Shown piece after piece: positions 1 through 10,484 of a stretch of 64,000 nt of DNA. The DNA is taken from positions 32,893,984 to 32,957,983 of the forward strand of contig OX578155.1 of the NCBI GenBank assembly GCA_951213105.1. The letters run 5' to 3'. The notes below the pieces were generated by a model. That model saw only the letters and a list, made by a program, of their open reading frames with translations. It was not told the origin of the DNA and searched no databases. This DNA comes from Amaurobius ferox. Taxonomy: Eukaryota; Arthropoda; Arachnida; Araneae; Amaurobiidae. The first letter of the stretch is position 1; the number at the start of each line of letters is the position of its first letter. The translations under genes and the position numbers were made by a program.

Positions 1-389
1 TTGTGTACATAAATTTAAATACAACATTACAACTTCATATGTAATATTTTTGTATTTAACTTGCAAATCTTTAAGCATACGTGTTCTTCCTCCGTGGTCT
101 ATTCTGGTGTGAGTTTCAAATAGTATACTGAACAATTCATCATTGGTAACATAATACTGTATATTCGTTTCTCCTGGCTCTCTTCATCATTAATTTTTAA
201 AACGTCAAAATTTCTTAATCGTCTGTAATCAAAAGGTGTGCTGCACTTAGTTTTAGCAGAAATCACTTCAGAAAGTATTTTAGAGTACTTTTCTTGAAAA
301 AAATAAAAACAATTGTCTTCTCGTTTACTCGCAATTAATGCATTTAACTTTTCAAAAAAAGAAAGATCACGATTCACTGCAGTATCCAT
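1..389 (-). pseudogene. KRBA2-like integrase-type protein, N-terminal part, frameshifted and cut by the window edge
   Basis: The minus-strand frame from an ATG at 389 gives a short N-terminal module ending near DYRRLRNFDVLKINDEE, which resembles the N-terminus of KRBA2/Ginger-type integrase-like proteins. After about position 160 this frame degenerates. The neighbouring frame then continues as YVTNDELFSILFETHTRIDH followed by GGRTRMLKDL and a C-terminal LNLCTQ, the His-His-Cys spacing expected of an H2C2 zinc-binding segment ahead of an integrase core. I infer one frameshift near 150-165. The rest of the protein lies left of the window. The family name rests on memory of the motif, so it is moderate; the join of the two frames is seen directly. 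Confidence 0.5.
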
Positions 390-1049
390 TCAATATAAAT
401 TAGGGTATCGGATAAAAAAAATAAAATTTTCCGAAAACGTTGCGCGCACCATCAAACCTTGCATAAGACTGACAAACAGTAATGTTCCAGAGTATAACAA
501 ATACATGCCACACAACTTTAATCGCAACAGAACAAAGGATTTACCCCTCTGTTGACCTCGGCTTCTCTTTTCGACCTCCACCAGAGCATATCTGTGCTTG
601 TCGACATACACCAGTGATGGTCCGAATGCACAGGAATATAATCAAATATTCGGTCTTTCCCCGACGTATTTGGTATGTGTTGACATTCACCGGTGAAAAT
701 CGACATTCTCCAATTTCGGTCATTCACAGTAATATATGCATATATTATAAATAGAAAAATCTGCAGGATTATGTTTGTTAAAAAAGACGATACGATTTGA
801 AAGTGAAAGATTGGAAAGGGTGCTATTAAAGTCAAAATGAATAGGGGAAGGGAGATCTGGGTTTAAAAATGTATCAATTCTATGCTTCCAAAAATATATT
901 TTTTATATAAAAGATTAATAACTAAATGAATTGGAGCATATCAGTAATAAATTAGAGAGAAACACTATAAGTTGTTCTAAAGCCGGAAGAGATTTTTAAA
1001 AGAAAAATTATTTGCAACAAAATTAAGTCATTAATTTAAGAACCAGTTA
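390..1049. other. No gene recognised
   Basis: AT-rich sequence with short open frames on both strands that lack coding character. The stretch around 541-690 is less AT-rich but matches no motif I know. Confidence 0.5.
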
Positions 1050-2145
1050 GAGGTTTCCCCCCAGAAAAATAAACAAATATTACTATATACATATAATGTA
1101 TAAAGAAAATATTGTGAGGGGAGGTCTAATATTCGAATTCGTGTTTTTGACGGGAGAGCACGTTTCAAGCAACCCTGAACACGAATCACACGTTTTTGAG
1201 ATGATGTCTAAGTGTGTGTGTCAGTGAGAGTGTGGAGACGATAACTCACGAACGAATGGATCAATTCAAACGAAATTTTGTACAAAAATTACAATCCATA
1301 AATACTGGAAGCCTATTGTTTTTATACGCAATCGAATGTTCAGAACCCCCCTAAATTTTAGAGTGAAATTTAAAAAAATCATTAAAAAATTAAAACCTTT
1401 AATAAAGTTACGCAAATAGTCATTTCTTATGTAATATTTCATTAAAAACGTTAAAAAAATTTTTAGAACTCTAGCATTAACCGTTCTCGAGATATTGTAC
1501 ATTTTTTTAAAAAAATTATCAAAAAATCATATAAAATAAAAAAAATATTACCTATTGTGAAATATGTTCATTTTTCATAAGTACTATCATGCGATAAATT
1601 TGGTGACATCATTCTCGTGGATCCAGCTAGTTAGTTCCATGCATGAGAAAAAGTACTATAGGTAGGAAAAAGTACTTTTGTATTTGGACGCCAATAGTCA
1701 TTTAACTGTTACAAGAATAACTTATTTCTCATAATCATAACGTTTGGCGAGATTTTGACGGAATGTCGCCAACTTGGCGACTTTTTAATGTTGCCAAATT
1801 AACGAAAATGTCGCCAAATTGATAAAAATGACGCTAAATCAATGAAAATGACGACTAGATGATGAAGTAATTATTACAGTAATTTAATACTATATGAACT
1901 CTATCGCTTATTGAGGATGTTATCAAAATTGATGATTGTTTCTTTAGACTTGCACTAAGTATAAGTAAATTGAGTATTTTGAAGTAGATGTACATGTTGT
2001 CATCATGAAAATCACCAAATGTACAATTTAACGATAAAAACACAGCGCCGTGGGTCTTATACATTTCTTTTTAATGTAAGACTAGTAAATCCATTGCATT
2101 ATATAAGGAAAGTCATGTGCTGCTCACATCAGATTTTTTGTCTTG
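1050..2145 (+). repeat. Dispersed repeat family R1, full-length copy a
   Basis: About 1.1 kb, non-coding. It starts in a small inverted motif (ATACATATAATGTAT), runs through GGGAGAGCACGTTTCAAGC-type sequence and a block of gtcgccaa-rich words near 1760-1850, and ends in CACATCAGATTTTTT. The same order of blocks recurs at 16283, 18893, 19365, 20440 and, inverted, 48953. No ORF and no clear class-defining terminus is visible, so I call it a non-autonomous repeat of unknown class. Confidence 0.75.
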
Positions 2146-2345
2146 CAAATATGCCATTAACATATATACGTTAATAAATATTTTATAAATTGAAAACTAG
2201 CTTTAAAAATAAATGTTAAAAATATAAATAGAAAATAAATAAGTTATTAAAAGTTAAAAAAAATTATAAGTTAAAAAAAATAATCACGAAGTAGAAGTAC
2301 TTTAAATAACAGGATAAAACACGTACTTTCATCAGTTCAATTCAG
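2131..2345 (+). repeat. Dispersed repeat R2, copy a
   Basis: AT-rich block running from ttgcaaatatgccatt to the aagtagaagtact segment and the cttcagttcaattcag-like end. It is closely matched by 35271-35456. The copy here is followed directly by the block also found at 42.6 kb. Confidence 0.65.
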
Positions 2346-2426
2346 TTGCTGGACAGGTCCGTCACACGCTCAGAAATCTTTTTCCTGCTGTTATTTCTAT
2401 TGTTCTGCATTTATTTCAGTCAGGGG

Positions 2427-2625
2427 TGTTGTTGAAACCCAGACCGTCCGACCTACCAGAAAGGTGTAAGGTAACTGTTTGGACGGTCGGGGAGTGCCAC
2501 CCAATTTGGACCGGAACCCAGTGGGGGAGGCATCCACAGGGACCGTACCCTCCTTCCCCTACCACCAACCTCTCGGAAGGACTTTCGGACCCACATGTTT
2601 AACGTGATCGTACTCCGCATGAACA
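2427..2625 (-). repeat. tRNA-derived SINE, copy S1, lacking its tRNA head
   Basis: Body of the SINE family whose complete copies lie at 42691, 55575 and 58356. Read on the minus strand it ends in GGTCGGACGGTCTGGGTTTC. The tRNA-like 5' part with box B is missing and the second target duplication has been lost, so this is a deleted derivative of the insertion that is complete at 42691. Confidence 0.7.
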
Positions 2626-2959
2626 CTTCAAATTAAATACTTTCAATTTCTTTAGGAAGAAGTTCAAAAGAATTCATGTTAATAATTTTGTCGGTAATAC
2701 ATGACTATTAATTTTAACCACGTCTATTCCAATTTTGCAAAAGATGGAACTAAGACGTAAGGGAATCATATTCCTTAGCTCATAACTTTTAGAAGACCAT
2801 TTTGATTCTTTTGGACTGTTAGAGCCGGTACCTCAAAAATGTTTACTTGAAAATCGCCAAATACTGGACACCAAACGGCGCCCTTATCAAAATCCAAAAA
2901 GTTAAATCCTTTTCCAGCACTTAGAACATACAACGATTTAATTTCTGTGTTACACTTTC

Positions 2960-3021
2960 AAATTCATAGAATCTTTATTTTTACGACATTTATGTCGTAA
3001 AAATAAAGATTCTATGAATTT
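2960..3021. repeat. Perfect 30-bp inverted repeat with a 2-nt loop
   Basis: The left arm 2960-2989 is the exact reverse complement of the right arm 2992-3021, with TT between them. The related copy at 43370-43400 has only the left arm, so the palindrome arose here by a local inverted duplication. Confidence 0.9.
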
Positions 3022-3044
3022 TAAATATTAATTCTATGAATATT

Positions 3045-3180
3045 AAAGCAGTGATTGCAATATCCTGTATTTAATTTTTAAAATTTAATTACTATTTACA
3101 AAGAACAAGAGAAAAAAGCAGTGATTGCAATATTCTGTATTTAATTTTCAAAACTTAATTACTAACTACGAAGAACGAAA
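3045..3180 (+). repeat. 70-bp tandem duplication
   Basis: The block beginning aaagcagtgattgcaatat occurs at about 3045 and again at about 3115, with several substitutions between copies. Confidence 0.8.
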
Positions 3181-3230
3181 ATATTTATCACTATGAAGGG
3201 ACTTTTTATACAGATTGCAAAGGATTTCTA

Positions 3231-4640
3231 ACCGTAAAGAAGGGAAGCTTACAGTCTGTCATGCAGGAAAAACAACGTTACAGGACGAGGATCCAGGATG
3301 AAGGATTCTTTATTGTTTCTTCTCGTTATTTTTTTTTTTTTTTTTTTTTTTTATACTTTGATTTGATAATCGTACGATAAGTGATGCAATTTAAATGAAA
3401 AACATATTTTCATATACATAAAGATTTTTTAAAGCAAAATAAAAAATTTTAATGTTTTTTTTTACCTCCAATTACATTCAAAATAAGAATTAAAATTTGC
3501 ATGCTTTGTCCTTGTATAAATTTTTTTTTCAATTTAAGATATTTTTTCGTTACCATTAAAAGATATTACGGTAAAATAAAATTATATTTTATTTCATATG
3601 TAATTATACTTAAAATAAGAATTTTATTTTGCATGCATGATCTTACAAAAAACTTTTACACTCAAATACAATTCTCTTATATGTAATATTAATAAAATAG
3701 AAATTATAAATGCACTTACTTTTGACAGGATAAGATAAAACACATAAAGAGTAAGAAGTTCCGCAATTTTTTTCGCATTAAATATTATTTTCGCTCTACA
3801 GATATATTTTATTCTCAGATTTTATTTCACAGACATATTTTATACTCTTCATAGAAGCGTTCTTTTTGTAAATTTTAATAATACAACTGCAATATATAAG
3901 TTGCAGATGAAATGTTTTTAAGAAGGAAACTCTTCTATATTTTCCATATTTCTTTCAGATAAACGCTTTCAGCAAAAGTGTAACTTAAACTACAGAATCT
4001 AAGAAGAAAAAAAATCCTGTAATAACTGTAAAATCAATAACGGTTCCTACCAAGAAAAAAATGTCCTATAAAAATAAATTAAGAGAGAAAATAATGGAAC
4101 ATGAGTAAAGCTAAGCAAAATTTAATCAAACAATTTTTATTTACACATATTTATTATATAAACACATTTACATAAAAAGAAAATCACAGTATAAATAATC
4201 TAAAAGTATTTTATTTCTAATGTTATCTGCTTCAACACATCCAGCTAAATCAGCCTGAACAGACAAAAAATTAAAAATAATTATATCTCAAACAAGCTAA
4301 TCAACTGGCTTATGTCAAGCTTTTCAATTGGCTTAAGATTAGTAAAATCAAAAGTTTTAAGTATACAAATGAGTAAATATAATCATGAAAAGAATCCTAA
4401 ACGACAAGATCATTTATTTCTCAAGGTGTTTATTGCGATTACGTATGTATACTAAATAAAACAATGCATTAAATACTTTCAGGGTCGAAATATTTCACGT
4501 ACTTTTGGTGTTTGCAAAACACTCAGCAAATCTGTCATTTTAAGACAATCGCAATCGGAAAATCAAATGTACACAGCCCAGAATTGTAATACACGATTAA
4601 ATGCAGTGTCAACCATGTAAATGAAGTGACAAAAATATTA
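3231..4640. other. No gene recognised; AT-rich spacer with a poly-T run
   Basis: Very AT-rich. A run of about 22 T residues lies near 3329-3351. I see no ORF with coding character, no RNA gene and no clear repeat copy. Confidence 0.5.
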
Positions 4641-4642
4641 AA

Positions 4643-5119
4643 TTAACAACTTAAAATTGTAATAAAGACGACCCACGTGGAATTGCAACACAGAAACACA
4701 TTGACTTGCGAAACCCATTTTCTTTCCCTCCTTGACAAAGAATCTCTTTCACTCAAGATGCATTGCGCGAAATCTACCCAACGCCCATCGAGAGGGAATT
4801 TTACTCGAAGGGAATACCCTCGTACGGTTACTTCTTCTTTTAACAACTCATCAACAGCCAAGCCAAGACGCTTCATTACGGGCTTCCTTGGGACCGAAGG
4901 TCCCTTACGCCCACATCGAAGATAATAATGTCCACTGTGAGTGATTTTTGATGATGGAGAAGATAGTAATATGCACTCAGCATTAGATGGGTGCTTTGTA
5001 TAGTCCAATGTTTTGTAGAGTCCAGTGGCGACTTGATGTTGGTTGTCGCCTGGATCTTGGAGTGGCTGTGTGAGTACTGAGCTGCAGTGGCTGCAAGAGA
5101 AAAAGGGGGGCGGGGCCAA
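4643..5119 (-). CDS. Unrecognised open frame, 158 codons
   Basis: A GC-richer island in AT-rich DNA with a continuous minus-strand frame. The C-terminal half (VKFPLDGRWVDFAQCILSER and neighbouring charged residues) looks more protein-like than the N-terminal half. I recognise no domain. It lies downstream of the Jockey ORF2 on the same strand, so it could be the remains of another repeat or part of a long 3' region. Coding status is doubtful. Confidence 0.2.
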   Translation of the reverse strand: MAPPPFFSCSHCSSVLTQPLQDPGDNQHQVATGLYKTLDYTKHPSNAECILLSSPSSKITHSGHYYLRCGRKGPSVPRKPVMKRLGLAVDELLKEEVTVRGYSLRVKFPLDGRWVDFAQCILSERDSLSRRERKWVSQVNVFLCCNSTWVVFITILSC

Positions 5120-5159
5120 GGGCTGGTGACCAATAGAAAATGCTCGCTGAATTACTTCA

Positions 5160-5646
5160 AAAGATTTACGATTTAAGTTAAAGTGCAGTATGATTTTATA
5201 AAGTTATGCTAACACACAAGTTTATAAGTTAGAATTAAATTATTTTAATAAATAAATTTAATAAATAAATATTTTAGGTGATATGAAGTAGCAAGAGATA
5301 AATAAAGTTCAGTTTTACAGTTTGCCAAAGTTAAGTTATATTTACAAGTTCCGTCTCTCAAGTTGTGAAAAAAAGAGGCCGTGTTCAGGCACACAATACA
5401 TTAAATTTACAGTTAAATATATAAAAACATTAATTTAGTACAGATGAATTTATCTACAAGTTTAATCAGAGCTGTCTCTGATTTTCAAAGTGACCGGGCT
5501 GGCATCAAAGGCGTGGACAAAGCAAGATCAAAGGGATTGAGGGTACGCCGGGGAGGACGAATCAGAACGCTCCGTTTCACTCAGGGTCTGCCGAGGCAGC
5601 TCCAGAGTGGAAAAGTGCGACTTTCAACGTCTGCCGGCGTACAAGG
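5160..5646 (-). other. Probable 3' untranslated region of the Jockey element
   Basis: Sequence downstream of the ORF2 stop on the minus strand. The first ~180 bp are GC-rich like the element; below about 5440 it becomes AT-rich. No poly-A tract (poly-T on the plus strand) or target duplication marks the 3' end, so the boundary is not resolved. Confidence 0.35.
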
Positions 5647-8436
5647 TTAGGAAACGCCTGCCTGGGGCGCAGAATATCTGGGGCGCTTCCACGGAGGCAC
5701 CGCAGGCCCGGTGAGAAGGTGTCTAGGCCTTCTTTTCCCAAGGTAGGAAGTCGTGGAAGTGTCGTAGCTATTATCGACACCTCTCAGGCAGGGTTTGCTA
5801 GTATTCTTCCTGAAAAATTTTTGAGAAGTTTTCCGAATGTGCCCAGCAACGTGTGGGACTTTAAGGTCATGATGAATCACCTCGTTCTGGACAAACCAGG
5901 GCGCATTTACAATACAGCGCAAGACTTTATTTTGAAACACTTGCAATTTCTCGATGTGCGTTTTTGCAGCCGAACCCCATACAGGACTAGCATACAAAAA
6001 CGCAGGTGCGATGATTTGTTTGTAGATGAGCAGTTTATTATAAAGGGACAAGTGAGACTTTCTACCGAGAAGTGGGAGGAGGGCAACAAAGGTTTTGTTA
6101 GCAGATGCAATTTTATTTGTAATATGCTCAGAGAAAAGTAATTTGGAGTCCAAAGTGACTCCCAAATACTTTGCAGACTGTGAAAAGGGGATCGGATCAC
6201 TGAAAATTTTAAGGGAAAAGTTACTGATGCTAAGTTCTCGGTAGTTCGGTCGAAAAATGACAACTGCACTCTTGGTCGGATTAATTTTGATTCTCCAGGT
6301 CACGAGCCAGTGCTCAAGACTATTCTTTATGTATCTTTGGAGTGTGTTAATAGTGTGGTGTGGTTTAGAGCTTCTAGACATCAGGGCTGTGTCATCAGCA
6401 AAGATGGCCAGCCTAATGTAAGGGTTCTTGGGTATATCGTTGATATAAAGATTAAATAGAAGTGGGCTTAAATTTCCGCCCTGTGGGACCCCAGCTCTGA
6501 TTGGCCGATGAGAAGAGTAAGAATGTTCAACTCGCACGCGGAAAGAACGATTAGCAAGATACGAGTTGATGAGAGCCAAAAGTTGTGTCGAAATACCAAG
6601 TCGGACCAGCTTGGTGAGCAGACCCGGAATAAAGGCTTTATCAAAAGCTTTACTGATGTCAAAAAATACTATGCTGGTATACTGCTTGTTGGTAGAGTTT
6701 TTGTGAATAGTTTCAACTACACGCATGAGTTGGGAATGCGTGGAAAAATCAGATCGAAAGCCGTGCTGTTCAAGAATTAAAATGTCTTTCGATCTGCAGA
6801 AACTAGTCAAACGTCTAAGCAACACTAACTCAAAAATTTTGGAAAGGCTAGATAGAAGGCTGATGGGTCTGTAGCTATCAGCAGAATTTGGATTTTGACC
6901 ATTTTTGAAGAGAGGGATGACGTCAGCAGTCTTCCAACTCTGGGGAAAGTATCGAAGTTCCAACATGTGATTAAGGAGCACGGTGAGCCAGCACTCATAA
7001 AAAACAGGGAGATTCTTCAGCATTCTGTTGCTGATCTTATCAGAGCCAGGTGATTTCTTTGCCTTGAAGCTGTGTATGATGTTGTGTACTTCAGCCAAGT
7101 GTATGGATTCAAGGTCGTTTGGTGCTTGTACGTTTAGAGCATTCTGATTGGTCTGTTGGAAATCGTGTAAAGTGCTTGTGTAGATATGGCTGAAGTTTGG
7201 GTCTTCGTGTGGAGTGAATTGGAGTTCCAAGCTATCTGCAATAGCATTAGCTTTTTCCTCCGCAGTCTGGGCGAGAGAATGCAAGCCATTAATGGGCGGA
7301 ATTGAAGTTTTCGTGGTTCTCATGTTTTTAGCTGTTCGCCAGAGACTGTGATTCGTGGGTGTAAGTCCCTCAAGGTGAGTACGCCAGCGTTGCTGGGTGT
7401 GAGTTCGAATCATAGACTTGACCTCGCTATGAAGGTGGCGGAGTTGCGCTTGTAAAGGGGGATACCTACTGCGCTGCCAATCTCTCCGCACACGGTTACG
7501 CTGCTTAATTTTGGCTTTAATATCACTCGGGAGTGAGTGATAGTTCACACGTGAACGATTTGGTTTCGAGGCAGCAGCATAAGCCTCTAGCAGTAAGTGA
7601 TTAAAATCTTGGACGCTATTATCAATATCGTCCGTACTGGTAATTTTGAGAGGGGGGGCAGTACTATTAGTATTAAGAAGGTGACGAAAATCGTCCCAAT
7701 TTGTATATAGCTCCACCGGGTGGTCTAAAATGATATTATCAATGTTAAGGGTGAGTATTACAGGAAAGTGATCAGACGTCAATTTGTTATCGACACTGAT
7801 CGTATGACTGAATGGAATATTTCTGAAAAGAGCCAAATCAATTATGGTTGGGGTCCTTCCTGTAAAGAAGTGAGTGGGAGTGGGTGGAGCTATGATCCTG
7901 AAGTTGGCGCACTGAGCCAATCGTTTTAGATCTCTGCCTTTTCCATTCGAAGCTATGTCCCAGGAAACATGGCGAGAATTTAGGTCACCAGCGATGATAA
8001 TATTACTGCTAAGTCCTAAAAGTGCTTCAAGCTCCGAAGAAGGTAATCTATTATTATTATCAGGAGGGATATACACTGAAGCAAGTGCAATCGGGACCAA
8101 ATTTGGAATAGTGACTTGAATAGCTGTGGCCTCAAGCTTCGTGAAGGCCGGGACACTTAACCTATGATGAGGAATGTTGTTTTTAACATAGAGTGCAGTG
8201 CCGCCGTTGACACCCCTCACCGCCGCCCCAGCTCTCATTCTATATGAGAAGTAACCTGTATAATTACAGATTCCTGGGGAGGCGGGGGTGAGGTGGGTCT
8301 CATTCACCATAAAAATATCGAAGTTTTCATCTACAACATAATCACGCATCTCGTCAAGCCTGGAACGCACTCCATTGGCGTTCCAAAAGCCGACTTTGAG
8401 AGACTGCAAGATATGGGATGCCGAAAGAGAGAACAT
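5647..8436 (-). CDS. Jockey-type non-LTR retrotransposon ORF2: endonuclease and reverse transcriptase
   Basis: An intact 929-residue polyprotein that would nick target DNA and copy the element RNA by target-primed reverse transcription. Residues 14-232 form an exonuclease-endonuclease-phosphatase domain: WNANG (18-22), NETHL (45-49), GDLNSRH (150-156), SDHFPV (221-226). The reverse transcriptase lies at about 455-730: KKSPGSDKIS (460-469), YRPISLL (522-528), FFDISKAFD (591-599), PQGGNLSP (651-658) and the catalytic FADD (679-682). PQGGNLSP differs from the usual PQGSxLSP. There is no RNase H domain, as in Jockey-clade elements. The ATG at 8436 lies 34 bp past the ORF1 stop. Only this copy in the window has both enzymatic domains intact. 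Confidence 0.93.
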   Translation of the reverse strand: MFSLSASHILQSLKVGFWNANGVRSRLDEMRDYVVDENFDIFMVNETHLTPASPGICNYTGYFSYRMRAGAAVRGVNGGTALYVKNNIPHHRLSVPAFTKLEATAIQVTIPNLVPIALASVYIPPDNNNRLPSSELEALLGLSSNIIIAGDLNSRHVSWDIASNGKGRDLKRLAQCANFRIIAPPTPTHFFTGRTPTIIDLALFRNIPFSHTISVDNKLTSDHFPVILTLNIDNIILDHPVELYTNWDDFRHLLNTNSTAPPLKITSTDDIDNSVQDFNHLLLEAYAAASKPNRSRVNYHSLPSDIKAKIKQRNRVRRDWQRSRYPPLQAQLRHLHSEVKSMIRTHTQQRWRTHLEGLTPTNHSLWRTAKNMRTTKTSIPPINGLHSLAQTAEEKANAIADSLELQFTPHEDPNFSHIYTSTLHDFQQTNQNALNVQAPNDLESIHLAEVHNIIHSFKAKKSPGSDKISNRMLKNLPVFYECWLTVLLNHMLELRYFPQSWKTADVIPLFKNGQNPNSADSYRPISLLSSLSKIFELVLLRRLTSFCRSKDILILEQHGFRSDFSTHSQLMRVVETIHKNSTNKQYTSIVFFDISKAFDKAFIPGLLTKLVRLGISTQLLALINSYLANRSFRVRVEHSYSSHRPIRAGVPQGGNLSPLLFNLYINDIPKNPYIRLAIFADDTALMSRSSKPHHTINTLQRYIKNSLEHWLVTWRIKINPTKSAVVIFRPNYRELSISNFSLKIFSDPIPFSQSAKYLGVTLDSKLLFSEHITNKIASANKTFVALLPLLGRKSHLSLYNKLLIYKQIIAPAFLYASPVWGSAAKTHIEKLQVFQNKVLRCIVNAPWFVQNEVIHHDLKVPHVAGHIRKTSQKFFRKNTSKPCLRGVDNSYDTSTTSYLGKRRPRHLLTGPAVPPWKRPRYSAPQAGVS

Positions 8437-8469
8437 GGCGACAGCCAGGAAGAACGGTGGGGGGGGGAC

Positions 8470-10356
8470 TTATCTAGCCAGAGCGTTATAGCTCCGGTAG
8501 AGAGTCCATACTAAGTCAATTTGCGTGGTCGCTTCACGCAGCGCAGGAAGAGCTCGCTCGAAAGCGGCAAGTAATAAATCCTTGTCATGAGTAGATCTCA
8601 TGGCAAGGAGAGTTAATAGGAAGTCGGTGTAGTTGATAGGATTACTATCAACTGGGGTTTTAGAATTTTGGTTTGCGACAACTGGGACCGACTGAGCCTC
8701 AGCAATTTGTCCGGAGTTTTTGGTAGGAGGGTTAGTTAAATCCTGTGAAGTGCCAGAAGCGACGGTGGAAAAGCTAACGTTGGGCTTGATGCCAGCGGGC
8801 CGGTAAGGACGGTTAAAGTTCCCAGGGTTAGTTCCTGGGGGGGGGGGGCGAGAGTTAATTTTGGTTCTATTCTGGGGGGCCCTATTGCCCTTGGTCAGGG
8901 ACGAGTTGCCCGGATTTTTCGGGCAACCGTGCCAGTTGGCTGCGTGCTGACCGCTGCAGTTGCAGCAATACAGAAATTCAGCCTTGCAGTCACTAGCGGC
9001 ATGTGGGCCGGCGCACTTGACGCAACGCTTCGGCAAGTTACAGGCTAGACTGCTATGGAAATATCCATTGCAGGAATAGCACTGGCTTGCAAAGCCTTTG
9101 CGCCCAGCGTACGGCTCCAGTCTCACTTCCGTGCCCAAGAGCATGTTGATTTCATATAAATCTTCCGGGTTAGTCCCGGGAGCTAACTGGAGGTAGTAGA
9201 GAGGGAGGGGCTGTCTGGTCCCTCTCTTATTCATTCTATAATTATTAAGAATAGTGAAGCCCATTGCTTCCATAGCTTTTGTAATAAGTTTAATGTCCGT
9301 CACCACGGGAAGCCCTCTGATGACGACCTTGATAGGAAGGTCTTCTTTAAGAGAATAGGATTTAAACTGAACACCAGTTTTCTTTAAGTAGTTGGTGCAG
9401 TTCCTAAACTCGTCATCGCTTTTGACCTGCACATTGAAAAATTGTCGGTCAAGGACCGGAACAATTTTAGGTGCGAACCTTTTTAGGTTAAACAGAATCG
9501 ATGGCCACTCAGGTTGAGAGGCACTGATCAAAAGCGGAGGCGTGGTGGGAGGCGCAGGGGTCGGAAAATTGCCGAGGGGCCGTCCTTACCGAGTCCGATC
9601 AAAGGAGCATTTCTATTGGCCGGCTCAGAATCTGCTGACATTCCAGTATTCCTGGAAGACTTGGAAATCTTATGCACGAATCCTTCTTCATCTACATAAG
9701 TTCTAGGAGTATAATTTCCATTAGTGGCTCTGCGTTTAGCACTACTATTTAAGTCTGAATTGATATTATTATTTAATGAAGTATTAGCAGCATTTAAATT
9801 TAAATTGCCGATTTGCTTAGCGGCCTCGTGGGCGGCTTGATCAAAGTTAGAATTAGAATTTGATAAGTTACTAGAATTATTTTGGGTAGGTAACCCTGCA
9901 GAATTATTAGAAGTAGTTTGGCTAACAGTATTAACATTGCTAGGTATAGAATTACATGAATCAGTGGCTTTAGGAACCGAATCCTCAATAGTGGAGGGGG
10001 GGGGGGGAGGGTAAAATCAAATTATATTTACCACTGCAGTCCAGCTCATCAGCCATCTCCAGTAGTTCCGTCTCGAGTCTCTCCAACTTGGACTTGAATT
10101 TGGCGTAGTCCACCTTGTCCGTAGTAGTCTTTTTGGTTTGCTGCCGGCAGATGAGGTCGTTCTCAAGATCAGCGACGACTTGCTTTAGTCTCAGCAGGTC
10201 CTCTGTCGTATGCTTTTTAATCGGTGGATTATCAGTATGATCATTCTGCGTAATGTCCATTACAGCTTCGCAATCATCATTCGAACTCACAACACTATCG
10301 ATGTTAACATGCCCAGGCGTTACCTGGGCTTCACTGTATGTCGCGGGAGCGCTCAT
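8470..10356 (-). pseudogene. Jockey-type ORF1 (gag-like nucleic-acid-binding protein), two frameshifts
   Basis: ORF1 proteins bind the element RNA. Three pieces in two frames make one protein of roughly 620 residues. The N-terminus (10356 to ~10000) is acidic with a likely coiled coil (LLRLKQVVADLEND, KLERLETELLEMADEL). After a run of G's at 9995-10010 the frame shifts to an Asn/Ser-rich segment (NNSSNLSNSNSNFDQAAHEA). A second shift near 9575 leads into the C-terminal piece, which opens at about 9531 with ISASQPEWPS. That piece has an RNA-binding fold (VVIRGLPVVTD) and zinc knuckles CYSCNGYFHSSLAC, CVKCAGPHAASDC and CCNCSGQHAANWHGC. Both breaks sit at homopolymers, so sequencing error is possible. 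The start at 10356 is the first ATG in frame; upstream sequence ends at the foldback insertion. Confidence 0.85.
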
Positions 10357-10484
10357 TCCGTGCGTCCTACCACCTCGGAGTCCAAGCTCCGAATCTCCTC
10401 ATCAACAGTAGCCAGATGGCGAGTGTTAAGCCAACCTTCACCAGTTTGCTTATCGCTCCCATAACAGAGACAGCGTTCTTCATA
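10357..10484 (-). other. Leader of the Jockey element, interrupted by the foldback insertion; includes left target duplication
   Basis: GC-moderate sequence upstream of ORF1 with another frame that looks gag-like (TRHLATVDEEIRSLDSEV), so the true ORF1 start may lie further 5' with another frame break. Bases 10476-10484 are TTCTTCATA, the left copy of the 9-bp target duplication. Confidence 0.5.

Larger units (their letters stand above)
2346..3230 (+). repeat. Long duplicated segment shared with 42590-43530
   Basis: The sequence on both sides of the SINE fragment here (ctgctgttatttct before it; tttctttaggaagaagttc and the following ~500 bp after it) is present again at 42590-43530 in the same orientation. 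This copy carries two rearrangements absent from the other: an inverted duplication at 2960-3021 and a 70-bp tandem duplication at 3045-3180. Confidence 0.7.

Noticed and set aside
5444..5650. Arg/Gly-rich 68-codon frame antisense to the Jockey 3' region
   Set aside because: It overlaps the ORF2 end and the GC-rich 3' region on the other strand and has no motif.
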